Below, in pieces: positions 17,694 to 25,419 of a stretch of DNA of 38,912 bases. The DNA is taken from contig JAFSSN010000061.1 in the NCBI GenBank assembly GCA_017450985.1, positions 1 through 38,912 on the forward strand, written 5' to 3'. The notes under the pieces are model-generated. The model was not told the DNA's origin, did not search any database, and saw nothing but the letters and a program-made list of their open reading frames with translations. Within the stretch, counting starts at the first letter, position 1. Every line of letters begins with the position of its first letter. The translations under genes and the position numbers were made by a program. The DNA is from Bacteroidaceae bacterium (GTDB lineage: Bacteria; Bacteroidota; Bacteroidia; Bacteroidales; Bacteroidaceae).

Positions 17694-18122
17694 TTACTCT
17701 GCCGGTGTAGCTGTTGCTGTCCAAGTGTATTCCTTAACGACCTTGTTAGTTGTTACGTTGGTAAGTGTAGCCTTGACTGACACACCTGCAAGTCCCTGTG
17801 CCTGTGCCTTGTTCACGATGGCCTGAGCGTAAGAGTCTGCGCCTTTGACTGCAGCCTCGAATGCCTCGATGGCAACTGCCTGGTTAATCTTCTTGTCGCT
17901 GGCATAGTTGAAACTCTTTACCGATGCGAACTCCTCGTTGAAGAGGCTTGCAATGGTAGTGGCATCGTTTGTGCCCGGATCAATGGTAAATTCTACTGTG
18001 AACATACCGCTTGTAGTTACGTTTTCAACTACATTGTTTACATCATCCTCATCGCAGCTTGCGAGAGTGAAAGTTGACAACATGGCAACAGCAAGTGCCA
18101 TCATAACCTTAAATACTTTCAT
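17694..18122 (-). CDS. Small lipoprotein of unknown function
   Basis: 142 residues. The signal peptide ends in FTLASC, giving a lipidated C23 followed by DEDD, an acidic start often seen in exported Bacteroidota lipoproteins. The mature part is a mixed alpha/beta domain (MFTVEFTIDPGTNDATTIAS ... VSVKATLTNVTTNKVVKEYTW) with a helical centre rich in Ala. I do not recognise a family. It lies 33 bp downstream of the membrane protein gene 18156-18656 and probably shares its promoter; a strong terminator follows. Confidence 0.8.
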   Translation of the reverse strand: MKVFKVMMALAVAMLSTFTLASCDEDDVNNVVENVTTSGMFTVEFTIDPGTNDATTIASLFNEEFASVKSFNYASDKKINQAVAIEAFEAAVKGADSYAQAIVNKAQAQGLAGVSVKATLTNVTTNKVVKEYTWTATATPAE

Positions 18123-18155
18123 AATTGTTTCTATTAAATTAGTTGATTGATTCTG

Positions 18156-18656
18156 TTATTCCTCATCTTCAGCATCGTCGCCCGACACTTCGTCTGGTAC
18201 TGGCGTCTCTTCGCTTACTGCGGTTGAGATTGCGGCGTGGACGGAGTCGATACGTGCCGTGTCCCTGGCCACCGTGTCCTTCTGCACGGTCACGGCGATT
18301 TCGGGTGTCTCATCGACTACAAACTCTTCCTCCACATTGGCAGAGTCGATGCCTGCCCCTTCGAATGCGTGCATCTTAGGACGTGCATTCTTGTCGAAGA
18401 AGATTACGCTGCTGAAGATTACGGCAGACACGGCGAGAAAGACCACGGTGCCGTACACCTTCATCTTGGTTACGCGGTGCTTGGTATAGACGTAGAGTAC
18501 GCACCAATATACCAAAACAGATATGAGCCAGACGATGGAAGCCCAACTAAAACCAAAGATTGCACTCTTAATGAGCATCACAATGAACACACATACAGAC
18601 ACCAGCAACCCCATGTCAACGAAAGGACTGCGTGATTTTTCATCTTGATTTTGCAT
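18156..18656 (-). CDS. Small membrane protein with acidic C-terminal tail, unknown function
   Basis: 166 residues. Three predicted membrane segments: about 14-31 (MGLLVSVCVFIVMLIKSA), 35-56 (FSWASIVWLISVLVYWCVLYVY) and 67-86 (VYGTVVFLAVSAVIFSSVIFF). The remaining about 75 residues are hydrophilic, acidic and low-complexity, ending DEVSGDDAEDEE. No family recognised. With three segments and a cytoplasmic N-terminus the tail would be outside the inner membrane. Its ATG lies about 14 nt after the expected start from the -7 box at 18677-18684. Followed by a lipoprotein gene in the same unit. Confidence 0.72.
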   Translation of the reverse strand: MQNQDEKSRSPFVDMGLLVSVCVFIVMLIKSAIFGFSWASIVWLISVLVYWCVLYVYTKHRVTKMKVYGTVVFLAVSAVIFSSVIFFDKNARPKMHAFEGAGIDSANVEEEFVVDETPEIAVTVQKDTVARDTARIDSVHAAISTAVSEETPVPDEVSGDDAEDEE

Positions 18657-18676
18657 ATATTACTTGATTTTGGCGG

Positions 18677-18684
18677 CAAAAATA
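18677..18684 (-). promoter_or_regulatory. -7 box for the membrane protein/lipoprotein unit
   Basis: CAAAAATA on the plus strand reads TATTTTTG on the minus strand, a full match to TAnnTTTG. The -33 region (TCTG) is weak. Confidence 0.55.
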
Positions 18685-18724
18685 ACTAATCTTTGCCTAA
18701 TAAACAGAATGATTGGGTGTTTTT

Positions 18725-18756
18725 TTTGATTATCACTCAAATTTGCCGTAACTTTG
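18725..18756 (+). promoter_or_regulatory. Promoter of the DUF3298-type lipoprotein gene
   Basis: TTTG at 18725-18728 and TAACTTTG at 18749-18756, 20 bp apart; ATG at 18805. Confidence 0.82.
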
Positions 18757-18804
18757 CACGCAAATAAAAGAGTTTTAGGATTGTCAGATTTGCTATTATT
18801 ATAA

Positions 18805-19563
18805 ATGAATAGAAAGTTAGCGATATACGTCACCGCTTTATTTATAACTACATCTTTATCTTGCTGCAAGGAAAGTTCCGGTTGGAGCGGCATGGACTTC
18901 GTGAAGGTGCAGGACAGCATAAAATCACCATACGACATTGCCATCGACATGGAGTTTGCCAACGGTAAGAATCCAGAGCAGCAGAAGATTGCCAATGCCA
19001 TAAACGCTAAGCTTCAGGATATTTTTCTCGAAAAGGTTGACACCACCAACCTGCCGTCACCTATCAAGGAATACATAGGCAAGTTGTGCGAAACGTACAA
19101 GAGAGAGGACGAGGAGTTCCACCTCGACAGGTCGGACCACTTGAGCGGCCACTTTGAATACGGACTGAACGGAATAATAAACTACATTCTCACGGAGGAC
19201 TACTACGGCGGCGGCGCACATCCAACGACCATAACCAACATTTTGTGTTTCAACACCGAGACGGGCGAGCAGATTACGACCGACCGCCTCGTGATGGACA
19301 GTTGCCGTCACAAGCTGATTGAAAAGCTTACGATGCGTCTGATGGAGAACGTGGGGGTGGAAACGATGGACTCGCTCCGCAAAAAGGGCTATCTCGACAT
19401 GACTGACATGTTCATATCGGATAACTTCAAGTTAGGCACCGATTCCGTGAGCTTCCTGTACAATCCTTACGACATTGCACCATACGCTCTCGGAAGCAGT
19501 ACCATCAGTTTTGCATACGAGGAGTTGAAGGGCATCATCAACTTCAGCAACGGCAACGAATAG
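18805..19563 (+). CDS. DUF3298/RsiV-like domain lipoprotein
   Basis: 252 residues. The signal peptide ends in TSLSCC, so C20 or C21 is lipidated. The mature protein follows the DUF4163-DUF3298 layout: an N-terminal part with ILTEDYYGGGAHPTTITN around residues 130-147 and a C-terminal part with TDSVSFLYNPYDIAPYALGS. The same fold occurs in the sensor region of the anti-sigma factor RsiV and in a peptidoglycan-associated family, but here there is no anti-sigma or membrane anchor apart from the lipid. Function in this organism is unknown. Its stop lies 3 bp from the end of the convergent pelA gene. Confidence 0.8.
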   Translation: MNRKLAIYVTALFITTSLSCCKESSGWSGMDFVKVQDSIKSPYDIAIDMEFANGKNPEQQKIANAINAKLQDIFLEKVDTTNLPSPIKEYIGKLCETYKREDEEFHLDRSDHLSGHFEYGLNGIINYILTEDYYGGGAHPTTITNILCFNTETGEQITTDRLVMDSCRHKLIEKLTMRLMENVGVETMDSLRKKGYLDMTDMFISDNFKLGTDSVSFLYNPYDIAPYALGSSTISFAYEELKGIINFSNGNE

Positions 19564-19566
19564 GCA

Positions 19567-20550
19567 TCACTCGATGACTTTCTGCGGCGAAGTGCCGAGC
19601 CATGAGTAGCCGTTGCGTCGCTCATAGCCTATGTCTTCGAGACGCTTCCGCGGCTGTCCGTCGCGGTCGCAGAAGAAGGGCTCGGCATTGTCCAAGTCGT
19701 AATAGCGTGCCCACAGGAGAGGCGCCCCTTCGCGACGAACAAGGCGGATGTCCGGTTTACCGTCCGAATTGGTAAAGCGTTCGACCTCCATATCATGAAT
19801 GGCGTGTTGCTTCAGCCATTCCACCGCACCGTCAATGGCTGCCCTTACTGCCTTTGACGGATTTTTTATTTCCCTAAGCAATAGTATTATGTCAACGGTC
19901 TCGCCGTGGCCTGTGTAGCTTGCCAGCTCGAACGCGCGTGCGGGAGCGGGGGCAAGCGTATGCTCGTCGTGCTGCTGGCACCACACGGTGAGGCGTCCGT
20001 CCTTGCGAATCTGACACTTCAAGATGCAGCCTACGGCCTTTCGAAACGACTTGCCGGCTTGTCGGCGCAGCGACTTGGGCAGCTGAAGCGGAGCATAAAG
20101 GTCTCTGTCCTCTGCCACATCGCGCAGCAGGCGCATCACATTGGTCATGGCGCAATCGTTGAAAGTGATGTGCGACGAATATGCCGCCGCCTTCCTGACG
20201 GGATAGAACTGGGGGAAGCCGCCGTTGGCATACTGCATGGCAAACAGATAGCGCAGTCCGCGGACGAAGGCCTCGCGGTAGCGTTCGTCGTGCGTCTCGG
20301 CGTATGCCTGTGCCAGCACCTTCATCTCGCTTGTCGTGGCTCCGTTGTCGATGGTTGAGCCTACGCCCGTGCTGAAGCATCGGTTCATGTACTGCACGTC
20401 GGGGCCGCGGAGCCAGTCCTGGTTCTTCGCCCACCCTCCCGACGGCATCTGGTATTTAACAATAGAATCAGCAAGTACACTATGTTGTGCACTTGCTGTA
20501 CAAGAATATGCCAGACAGAGTCCGGCAATAAATAAGCTGTTATGTCTCAT
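19567..20550 (-). CDS. pelA: Pectate lyase, PL10 family
   Basis: 327 residues. Signal peptide about 1-21 (ends TASAQ). PL10 features: KYQMPSGGWAKNQDW near the N-terminus, TIDNGATTSEMKVLAQ, NGGFPQFYP, ITFNDCAMTNVMRLL, WCQQHDEHTLAPAPARAFEL, and the C-terminal LLWARYYDLDNAEPFFCDRDG. PL10 enzymes cleave polygalacturonate by beta-elimination in a toroidal alpha domain. Expected in the periplasm or exported. It starts 29 bp after the guaD stop with no promoter in between, an unusual partner. No other pectin genes are in the window. Catalytic residues are not assigned individually. Confidence 0.88.
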   Translation of the reverse strand: MRHNSLFIAGLCLAYSCTASAQHSVLADSIVKYQMPSGGWAKNQDWLRGPDVQYMNRCFSTGVGSTIDNGATTSEMKVLAQAYAETHDERYREAFVRGLRYLFAMQYANGGFPQFYPVRKAAAYSSHITFNDCAMTNVMRLLRDVAEDRDLYAPLQLPKSLRRQAGKSFRKAVGCILKCQIRKDGRLTVWCQQHDEHTLAPAPARAFELASYTGHGETVDIILLLREIKNPSKAVRAAIDGAVEWLKQHAIHDMEVERFTNSDGKPDIRLVRREGAPLLWARYYDLDNAEPFFCDRDGQPRKRLEDIGYERRNGYSWLGTSPQKVIE

Positions 20551-20579
20551 GCTTGATTACATGATGTTCGTGACGTATT

Positions 20580-21044
20580 TTAATATTCCACCTTGTCGGC
20601 ATAATCGGTCCATGCCTGGAAGGCTGCCGCTGCCTGCTCACGCATCATCATGCGTGTAGGCACAGAGCGCATTCCTACTGGGAGCGACATTTCGTCGTAG
20701 ATAAACTTGTCGTCGAAATTGATGGCAGCAGCATCCTCCTTGGTGTTACCGTAGTAGATGCGGCTGATGCCAGCCCAGTAGATGGCTGCCAGGCACATAG
20801 GGCATGGCTCGCACGATGTGTATATTGTACATCCGCGCAGGCGGAAGTCGCCTATCTTCTCACATGCTGCACGAATGGCACTCACCTCTGCGTGTGCCGT
20901 AGGGTCGTTATTAAGAGTCACACGGTTGACGCCTGTAGCCAGCACCTCACCGTCCTTGACAATCACTGCGCCAAAAGGGCCTCCTCCCGCCTGTACGTTT
21001 TTCAATGAGAGGTCGATTGCCATTTGCATAAATTTCTCGTCCAT
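20580..21044 (-). CDS. guaD: Guanine deaminase (cytidine deaminase-like fold)
   Basis: 154 residues from the ATG at 21044, which begins MDEKFMQMAIDLSLKN; an ATG at 21068 would overlap the upstream gene. The protein aligns closely with what I remember of Bacillus GuaD over its full length, including the C-terminal end FQAWTDYADKVEY. Zinc-binding motifs are HAE (H51, E53) and PCPMC (C81, C84). It would deaminate guanine to xanthine and ammonia in the cytoplasm. It follows an unknown gene by 10 nt and precedes pelA. Other nucleoside or base deaminase activities of this fold cannot be excluded. Confidence 0.88.
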   Translation of the reverse strand: MDEKFMQMAIDLSLKNVQAGGGPFGAVIVKDGEVLATGVNRVTLNNDPTAHAEVSAIRAACEKIGDFRLRGCTIYTSCEPCPMCLAAIYWAGISRIYYGNTKEDAAAINFDDKFIYDEMSLPVGMRSVPTRMMMREQAAAAFQAWTDYADKVEY

Positions 21045-21054
21045 AGCTATTGAT

Positions 21055-21435
21055 TCATTTTGTATCATTGTTATTACTGTAATATTTATTCCACTCTTCG
21101 AGCACATTCTCCCAGTTCTGCTGCTGCTCAGCATCAGGACCAGCCTCAGCCTTCTGCATCTCGAGGTCGTGCTGACGGTCGCGCTCGCGCTTTGCCTTCA
21201 TGTCGGCAATGGTAGCGTCGTCGAGTATCTTAATGGCTCCGCGCTGTATGGCCTGCTGCAGTTCCTCATATCCGAACGCCTTGCCCTGCTCGCCGAAATC
21301 GCTAATGTTGAATTCAAAGTTTACGCGCAACTGATGGCGTATTGCCTTCTGTTGGAAACGTGTCGCGCCACATTTCTTTCTCAGCAACATGCCGATGATA
21401 TCTATCTCGTGTTGAGAATATTTATTTCTACCCAC
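21055..21435 (-). CDS. Conserved-looking protein of unknown function upstream of guaD
   Basis: 126 residues. The N-terminal about 70 residues (MGRNKYSQHEIDIIGMLLRK ... FGYEELQQAIQRGAIKILDD) look like a small helical domain; residues about 75-120 form a charged helix likely to be a coiled coil (ADMKAKRERDRQHDLEMQKAEAG). No signal peptide or membrane segment. I recognise no family. It is the first gene of a probable unit with guaD and pelA. Confidence 0.72.
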   Translation of the reverse strand: MGRNKYSQHEIDIIGMLLRKKCGATRFQQKAIRHQLRVNFEFNISDFGEQGKAFGYEELQQAIQRGAIKILDDATIADMKAKRERDRQHDLEMQKAEAGPDAEQQQNWENVLEEWNKYYSNNNDTK

Positions 21436-21501
21436 TCTTTAGATTGTCAATTATATTAAACACAAATTGCTCTCGAAAGAGCATCATATTATTTCATTTG
21501 G

Positions 21502-21509
21502 CAAAAATA
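21502..21509 (-). promoter_or_regulatory. -7 box upstream of the unknown-guaD-pelA unit
   Basis: CAAAAATA reads TATTTTTG on the minus strand. The -33 box is poor. The expected leader contains a small hairpin, GCTCT-CGAA-AGAGC (21469-21482). Confidence 0.5.
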
Positions 21510-21551
21510 CATATATTTTTCGGATTGATGTACACAAAAGGGCAACTAAAA

Positions 21552-21582
21552 TTGGCTCATACGAAAAAAAAAGGTAACTTTG
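21552..21582 (+). promoter_or_regulatory. Promoter of the deoxynucleoside kinase pair
   Basis: TTG at 21552-21554 and TAACTTTG at 21575-21582, 20 bp apart. The TTG that could open a longer reading frame is inside the -7 box, so translation must begin downstream, at GTG 21667. Confidence 0.8.
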
Positions 21583-21666
21583 CATGGTTATTTCGGGCCG
21601 TACGACAGCGCGTTTTCCCCTATTGCTGTCCGAAAGCGGACATTAACTACTAATTCATTTTCTAAA

Positions 21667-22284
21667 GTGTACATAGCAATAGCAGGAAACATAGGATGCG
21701 GCAAAACGACGCTGACAGGCATGCTGTCGAAATACTACGGCTGGTCGCCAATGATGGAGACCGTCGTGGACAATCCTTATCTGGAAGACTACTACAAGGA
21801 CATCAAGCGATGGTCGTTCGCCCTTGAAGTGTATTTCCTGAAACAGCGCTTCAAGGACATGCTCAGCCTTGCGAAATCCGACAATACGATAATTATCGAC
21901 CGAAGCATCTTCGAGGGTGTCCATGTATTTACCAAGGGTAACTACGAAATGGGCAACCTTTCCGACCGTGACTTCCAGACTTACCTGGAACTGTTTGAGC
22001 AGATGGTGTCGATGCTTGAGATGCCGCGCCTCATGATTTACTTGCGCTCTTCCGTGCCGCACCTCTTCAAGAACATTCAAAAGCGCGGACGAGAATATGA
22101 GCAGAGCATGCAGATAAACTATCTGGAGGAACTGAACCGCCGCTACGAGGACTTCATAAGGAACAAGTACACCGGCGAAGTGCTAACGATAGACGTTGAC
22201 AACCTCGACTTTGAGCATTCGTCAGAGGACTTTGCATACATAGTACAACAGATAGACGAACGCCTCACACCAACATTCATTTAA
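21667..22284 (+). CDS. Deoxynucleoside kinase, first of a tandem pair
   Basis: 205 residues from the GTG at 21667 (VYIAIAGNIGCGKTTLTGML), chosen because it aligns exactly with the ATG of the second copy and lies after the promoter. P-loop GNIGCGKTT at 7-15; the DRS motif in IIIDRSIFEGVHVF, the ERS/DR-type catalytic region, and the arginine-rich lid IQKRGREYEQSM place it in the dCK/dGK-type deoxynucleoside kinase family. It would phosphorylate deoxynucleosides with ATP for salvage of DNA precursors. The second copy follows 21 bp downstream and is clearly homologous throughout. Similar pairs in other bacteria form heterodimers of deoxyadenosine and deoxyguanosine/deoxycytidine kinase. Confidence 0.88.
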   Translation: MYIAIAGNIGCGKTTLTGMLSKYYGWSPMMETVVDNPYLEDYYKDIKRWSFALEVYFLKQRFKDMLSLAKSDNTIIIDRSIFEGVHVFTKGNYEMGNLSDRDFQTYLELFEQMVSMLEMPRLMIYLRSSVPHLFKNIQKRGREYEQSMQINYLEELNRRYEDFIRNKYTGEVLTIDVDNLDFEHSSEDFAYIVQQIDERLTPTFI

Positions 22285-22305
22285 CATCACTATTCACTTG
22301 ACATT

Positions 22306-22926
22306 ATGCACATAGCTATAGCAGGAAACATTGGATGCGGCAAGACTACACTCACGAAGATGCTTGCCAAGCGATATGGTTGGACACCACGCTTCGAGTC
22401 GGTGGACAACAACCCTTATCTGGCCGACTACTACGCCGACATGCAGCGCTGGTCTTTCAACCTGCAGATATACTTCCTCGCCAAGCGTTTCAAGGAAGTA
22501 GTAGAGATTTCTAAGTCGGACACCAACATCATACAGGACAGGACTATCTTCGAGGATGCCTGCATCTTCGCTCCAAACCTCCACGACATGGGCATGATGT
22601 CAGACCGCGACTACGACAACTACAACGACCTATTCTCTACAATGATTTCGTTGGTGCGCCTTCCCGACCTGATGATATACATTCGCTCATCAATTCCTAA
22701 CCTCGTGGCACAGATTCAAAAGCGCGGACGTGACTACGAGCAGTCTATGCGCATGGACTTCCTGCAAGGGCTGAACGAGAAGTACGAGAACTGGATAAAG
22801 GACTACAAGGGCAAGCTCATCATCGTAGAGGGTGACGAATGTAAGTTTGAGCAAGACCCTGCTTCCTTCAAACGCATCACCGACATGATTGACGCTCGTC
22901 TCTTCGGTCTTTTCCCTGAATTGTAA
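22306..22926 (+). CDS. Deoxynucleoside kinase, second of a tandem pair
   Basis: 206 residues. P-loop GNIGCGKTTL at 7-16; VDNNPYLADYYADMQRWSFN, the DRTIFEDACIF segment (DRS in the first copy) and the lid IQKRGRDYEQSMRMDFL match the first copy. The core is highly conserved; differences cluster around the substrate pocket region (FEDACIFAPNLHDMGMMSD against FEGVHVFTKGNYEMGNLSD), which suggests different base preference. Same operon as the first copy, followed by a hairpin at 22932-22961. Confidence 0.88.
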   Translation: MHIAIAGNIGCGKTTLTKMLAKRYGWTPRFESVDNNPYLADYYADMQRWSFNLQIYFLAKRFKEVVEISKSDTNIIQDRTIFEDACIFAPNLHDMGMMSDRDYDNYNDLFSTMISLVRLPDLMIYIRSSIPNLVAQIQKRGRDYEQSMRMDFLQGLNEKYENWIKDYKGKLIIVEGDECKFEQDPASFKRITDMIDARLFGLFPEL

Positions 22927-22931
22927 GAACA

Positions 22932-22961
22932 ATAAATGAAGCCCAAATCGGCTTCATTTAT
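22932..22961 (+). terminator. Terminator-like hairpin after the kinase pair
   Basis: A perfect 12-bp stem ATAAATGAAGCC/GGCTTCATTTAT with a 6-nt loop. No T-tract follows outside the stem, so it may be a weak terminator or a processing site ahead of the patatin gene. Confidence 0.6.
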
Positions 22962-23032
22962 CAAAGGTATGCAACACAAACCTGCAGCCTTGATTTCACA
23001 GGTCAAGCCTAAAAAAAGATAAAGACTGTCAC

Positions 23033-23980
23033 ATGATTTCCATAGCAAACATACTTCACGGTTTATTTCGCAGAAACAAGCAGGAAGCACCTGACACCAC
23101 ACAAGGCAAGAACATCGCCCTGGTGCTTGGCGGCGGCGGTGCAAGAGGCTATGCACACATCGGAGCAATTGAGGTACTTCTCGAAAATGGCTACAACATA
23201 ACGTCGATTGCGGGAACTTCAATGGGCGCTCTAGTAGGAGGACTCTATGCTGCAGGCAAAATAAAGGAACTGAAGGAAACATCCGAGGCCATCAACCGCA
23301 AGAAGATGTTCAAGATATTCAATCTCTCGCTGGGCAAGAACCATCTCACCAACGGCAACAACCTGATGGAAATAATTGACGACATCATAGGCGACGTAGA
23401 AATTGAGAATCTGCCTATCGACTTCTGCTGTTGTGCCACCGACATAGTTACAGGGAAGGAGAAGGTATTCAGAGACGGGTCTCTAAAGACTGCCATACGT
23501 GCATCAATATCTATACCCTGCGTCTTCAAACCTGTAACGGACAGTTATCATATATACATTGACGGAAGCATCCACAACACTCTGCCGCTCGACAGAGTGA
23601 AACGCCACGAGGGAGACATCCTTGTGGCTGTAAACGTGAGTGCGCCCGACAGCCACCCATACACTTCTTACTTGGAACACACGTCCGACACGGATGACGA
23701 TTCTATAAAATCAATATGGAAAAAGTTCTTCAACCACAATGAGGTTTCTGCGAACTACTTCAACATCATGCAGCGTGTGGCGAAGATTTCCATCCAGAAC
23801 AATACCCAAATGGCAATGCGCCTCACTCCGCCAGACATCTGTGCCGAAATACCGATGGACTCATTCAACATTCTTGAGTTCAACAAGGCCACGGAGATAA
23901 TTGCCATGGGACGCGAAGCCATGAAACAGGCTTTGCAACGATACAACGAGCAGAAAGTTAAAAATCAAATCCAACAATAG
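23033..23980 (+). CDS. Patatin-like phospholipase family protein
   Basis: 315 residues, no signal peptide. The oxyanion-hole motif GGGGARGYAHIG (about 33-44), the nucleophile GTSMG (S63) and the dyad Asp in YIDGSIHN (about D177) define the catalytic Ser-Asp dyad of bacterial patatins; DGS replaces the more common DGG. The RssA/YchK-type cytoplasmic subgroup is the best match in length. It would hydrolyse acyl esters of lipids; the natural substrate is unknown. A charged insertion (about 209-235, HTSDTDDDSIKSIWKK) is present after the catalytic Asp. No promoter match was seen in the 106 bp upstream. Confidence 0.9.
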   Translation: MISIANILHGLFRRNKQEAPDTTQGKNIALVLGGGGARGYAHIGAIEVLLENGYNITSIAGTSMGALVGGLYAAGKIKELKETSEAINRKKMFKIFNLSLGKNHLTNGNNLMEIIDDIIGDVEIENLPIDFCCCATDIVTGKEKVFRDGSLKTAIRASISIPCVFKPVTDSYHIYIDGSIHNTLPLDRVKRHEGDILVAVNVSAPDSHPYTSYLEHTSDTDDDSIKSIWKKFFNHNEVSANYFNIMQRVAKISIQNNTQMAMRLTPPDICAEIPMDSFNILEFNKATEIIAMGREAMKQALQRYNEQKVKNQIQQ

Positions 23981-24014
23981 CCATTTGCTTTGGCACTACG
24001 CACGACAAATGGCC

Positions 24015-24062
24015 TTCAAACACCGTTCAAACACCGCTTAAGCAGCGTTTGAACGGTTTAAG
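24015..24062. repeat. 11-bp-period palindromic array B
   Basis: Two identical units TTCAAACACCG followed by CTTAAGCAGCG and TTTGAACGGTT. The array is palindromic about GCTTAAGC, with CCGTTCAAAC (24023-24032) pairing with GTTTGAACGG (24047-24056). It lies between convergent genes, 35 bp after the patatin stop. Confidence 0.78.
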
Positions 24063-24098
24063 TTTATCACAATGCCATAAACATTCCGCATCTGCAAT

Positions 24099-24165
24099 CA
24101 GTACCATGCGAAAAAAACTCCAGTACCATGCGGAAAAAACTGCTGTTTATTCCGCATGGTACTGG
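24099..24165 (-). terminator. Terminator region of the flavoprotein operon, shared-sequence type
   Basis: CCAGTACCATGCGGAA (24120-24135) pairs perfectly with 24150-24165. On the minus strand the hairpin is followed by GAGTTTTTTTCG and then a further half-site CGCATGGTACTG (24110-24099). The half-sites AGTACCATGCG are the same as in the palindrome at 10953-10980. Confidence 0.75.
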
Positions 24166-24237
24166 CAAGGCACTGTAGTTTAAAGTTTGTATTCATGTCC
24201 ATTTTCTCAAAACAAAACACTCCCCTTCACATCCCTA

Positions 24238-25419
24238 TCATTTCTGACGCTTATACTTCCACATTATCTTCCAGAAGGAGTCGAGGGAAGCATGCTCTAT
24301 CTGAGTGAGGTAGAAATAGGAGATGAAACGACGATGATGAGGAGCATGGCGGAAGAAGAAGCGAGAAGGCAGCTTCATCTCCAAAAGAGACTGATAATAA
24401 CGTCCCTTCGAAATGAGCGAATGGAGATATGCCACCTTACCAAGATAGCGTTCCGTACCGCCTTCCAAGATGCTCTCTGCCGCATACTGGCCACTCTGCA
24501 AGGCATAATATATGCCCTCACCCGTCAACGGCTCTACCAATCCTGCAGCGTCACCGACGAAATACACATTGCCGCCCCAAACCGGACGAGGCATCATATT
24601 GCCAAACGGGAGCATGGCTCCACGCAAAGGATACTTATCCATATTCTTCACCCCCAAGTCCTTGCAGAAGTCAAGCATCGTGCGCTGCACATCGTTATTC
24701 TTCTGCCAAGGAAGCTTGACAAGCCCGATGCACACTTTCTCGCCCTTGGCGAATACCCAGGCATAACTACCCTTCACAATATCGAAATAGATATTCACGC
24801 CATTGGCATCATAGTCTTCCCTATCCACATTTATCTCCAGACACAACGCGCTGTTGCCCTTAGCCGCAAACGTACCGTCGTGCCTTACAAGCGCCTTCTC
24901 CACCATACTCGTCGCACCGTCGGCAGCAACGAGATTATCATAGCGCACTATCGTTCCCGAAGCCAACGTCACGACCTTACCGGCAAAGTCCACATCCTTC
25001 ACAGCATCGCCCTCAATGAGAAAGCCTCCAAGAGACACAAAGTGACGAATGAGGAAGTTGTCCAGCACAGGACGGTTGACAAGATGGATGTGGCAGTCTG
25101 AATGACGAAGAGCCACGGGCTGCTCCGACGTATTCGTAAGATTGCAAGTCACCAGCGGCTTCATGCCCCTGAAGAGCGAGAAGGTATTTTCCTTCGACAT
25201 CATGGCCGTGCGCATAGCCTCAGCATACACAGCCTGTCCCAATACAGACTGCAAGCATCCCTGCGACTTGGCAGTGAACAGTCCTGCACACAGCTTAGTG
25301 CGCGGAAAGGCATATTTATCCACGATGCAGCAGTCACGTCCTCCCTTCAGGAGAGTTATGCCACAAGCACATCCCGAAGGACCGCCGCCCACAATCAAGG
25401 TATTAAAGTGGTACTCCAT
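24238..25419 (-). CDS. Geranylgeranyl reductase family FAD-dependent oxidoreductase
   Basis: 393 residues. N-terminal FAD-binding Rossmann motif LIVGGGPSGCACGITL (about 8-23), then CAGLFTAKS, an internal KG..W.F..G segment (SYAWVFAKGEKVCIGLV), and the second FAD motif VYFVGDAAGLVEPLTGEGIYYAL. This order is that of the geranylgeranyl reductase/PHBH superfamily, whose members reduce isoprenoid chains or act on other lipid or quinone-like substrates. No membrane segment. It is the last gene of the six-gene minus-strand operon and overlaps the Lrp-type regulator by 17 bp. Confidence 0.85.
   Translation of the reverse strand: MEYHFNTLIVGGGPSGCACGITLLKGGRDCCIVDKYAFPRTKLCAGLFTAKSQGCLQSVLGQAVYAEAMRTAMMSKENTFSLFRGMKPLVTCNLTNTSEQPVALRHSDCHIHLVNRPVLDNFLIRHFVSLGGFLIEGDAVKDVDFAGKVVTLASGTIVRYDNLVAADGATSMVEKALVRHDGTFAAKGNSALCLEINVDREDYDANGVNIYFDIVKGSYAWVFAKGEKVCIGLVKLPWQKNNDVQRTMLDFCKDLGVKNMDKYPLRGAMLPFGNMMPRPVWGGNVYFVGDAAGLVEPLTGEGIYYALQSGQYAAESILEGGTERYLGKVAYLHSLISKGRYYQSLLEMKLPSRFFFRHAPHHRRFISYFYLTQIEHASLDSFWKIMWKYKRQK

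Noticed and set aside
24187..25101. 304-codon plus-strand ORF opposite the flavoprotein gene
   Set aside because: It is the antisense of a gene with clear FAD motifs and shows no protein features itself.
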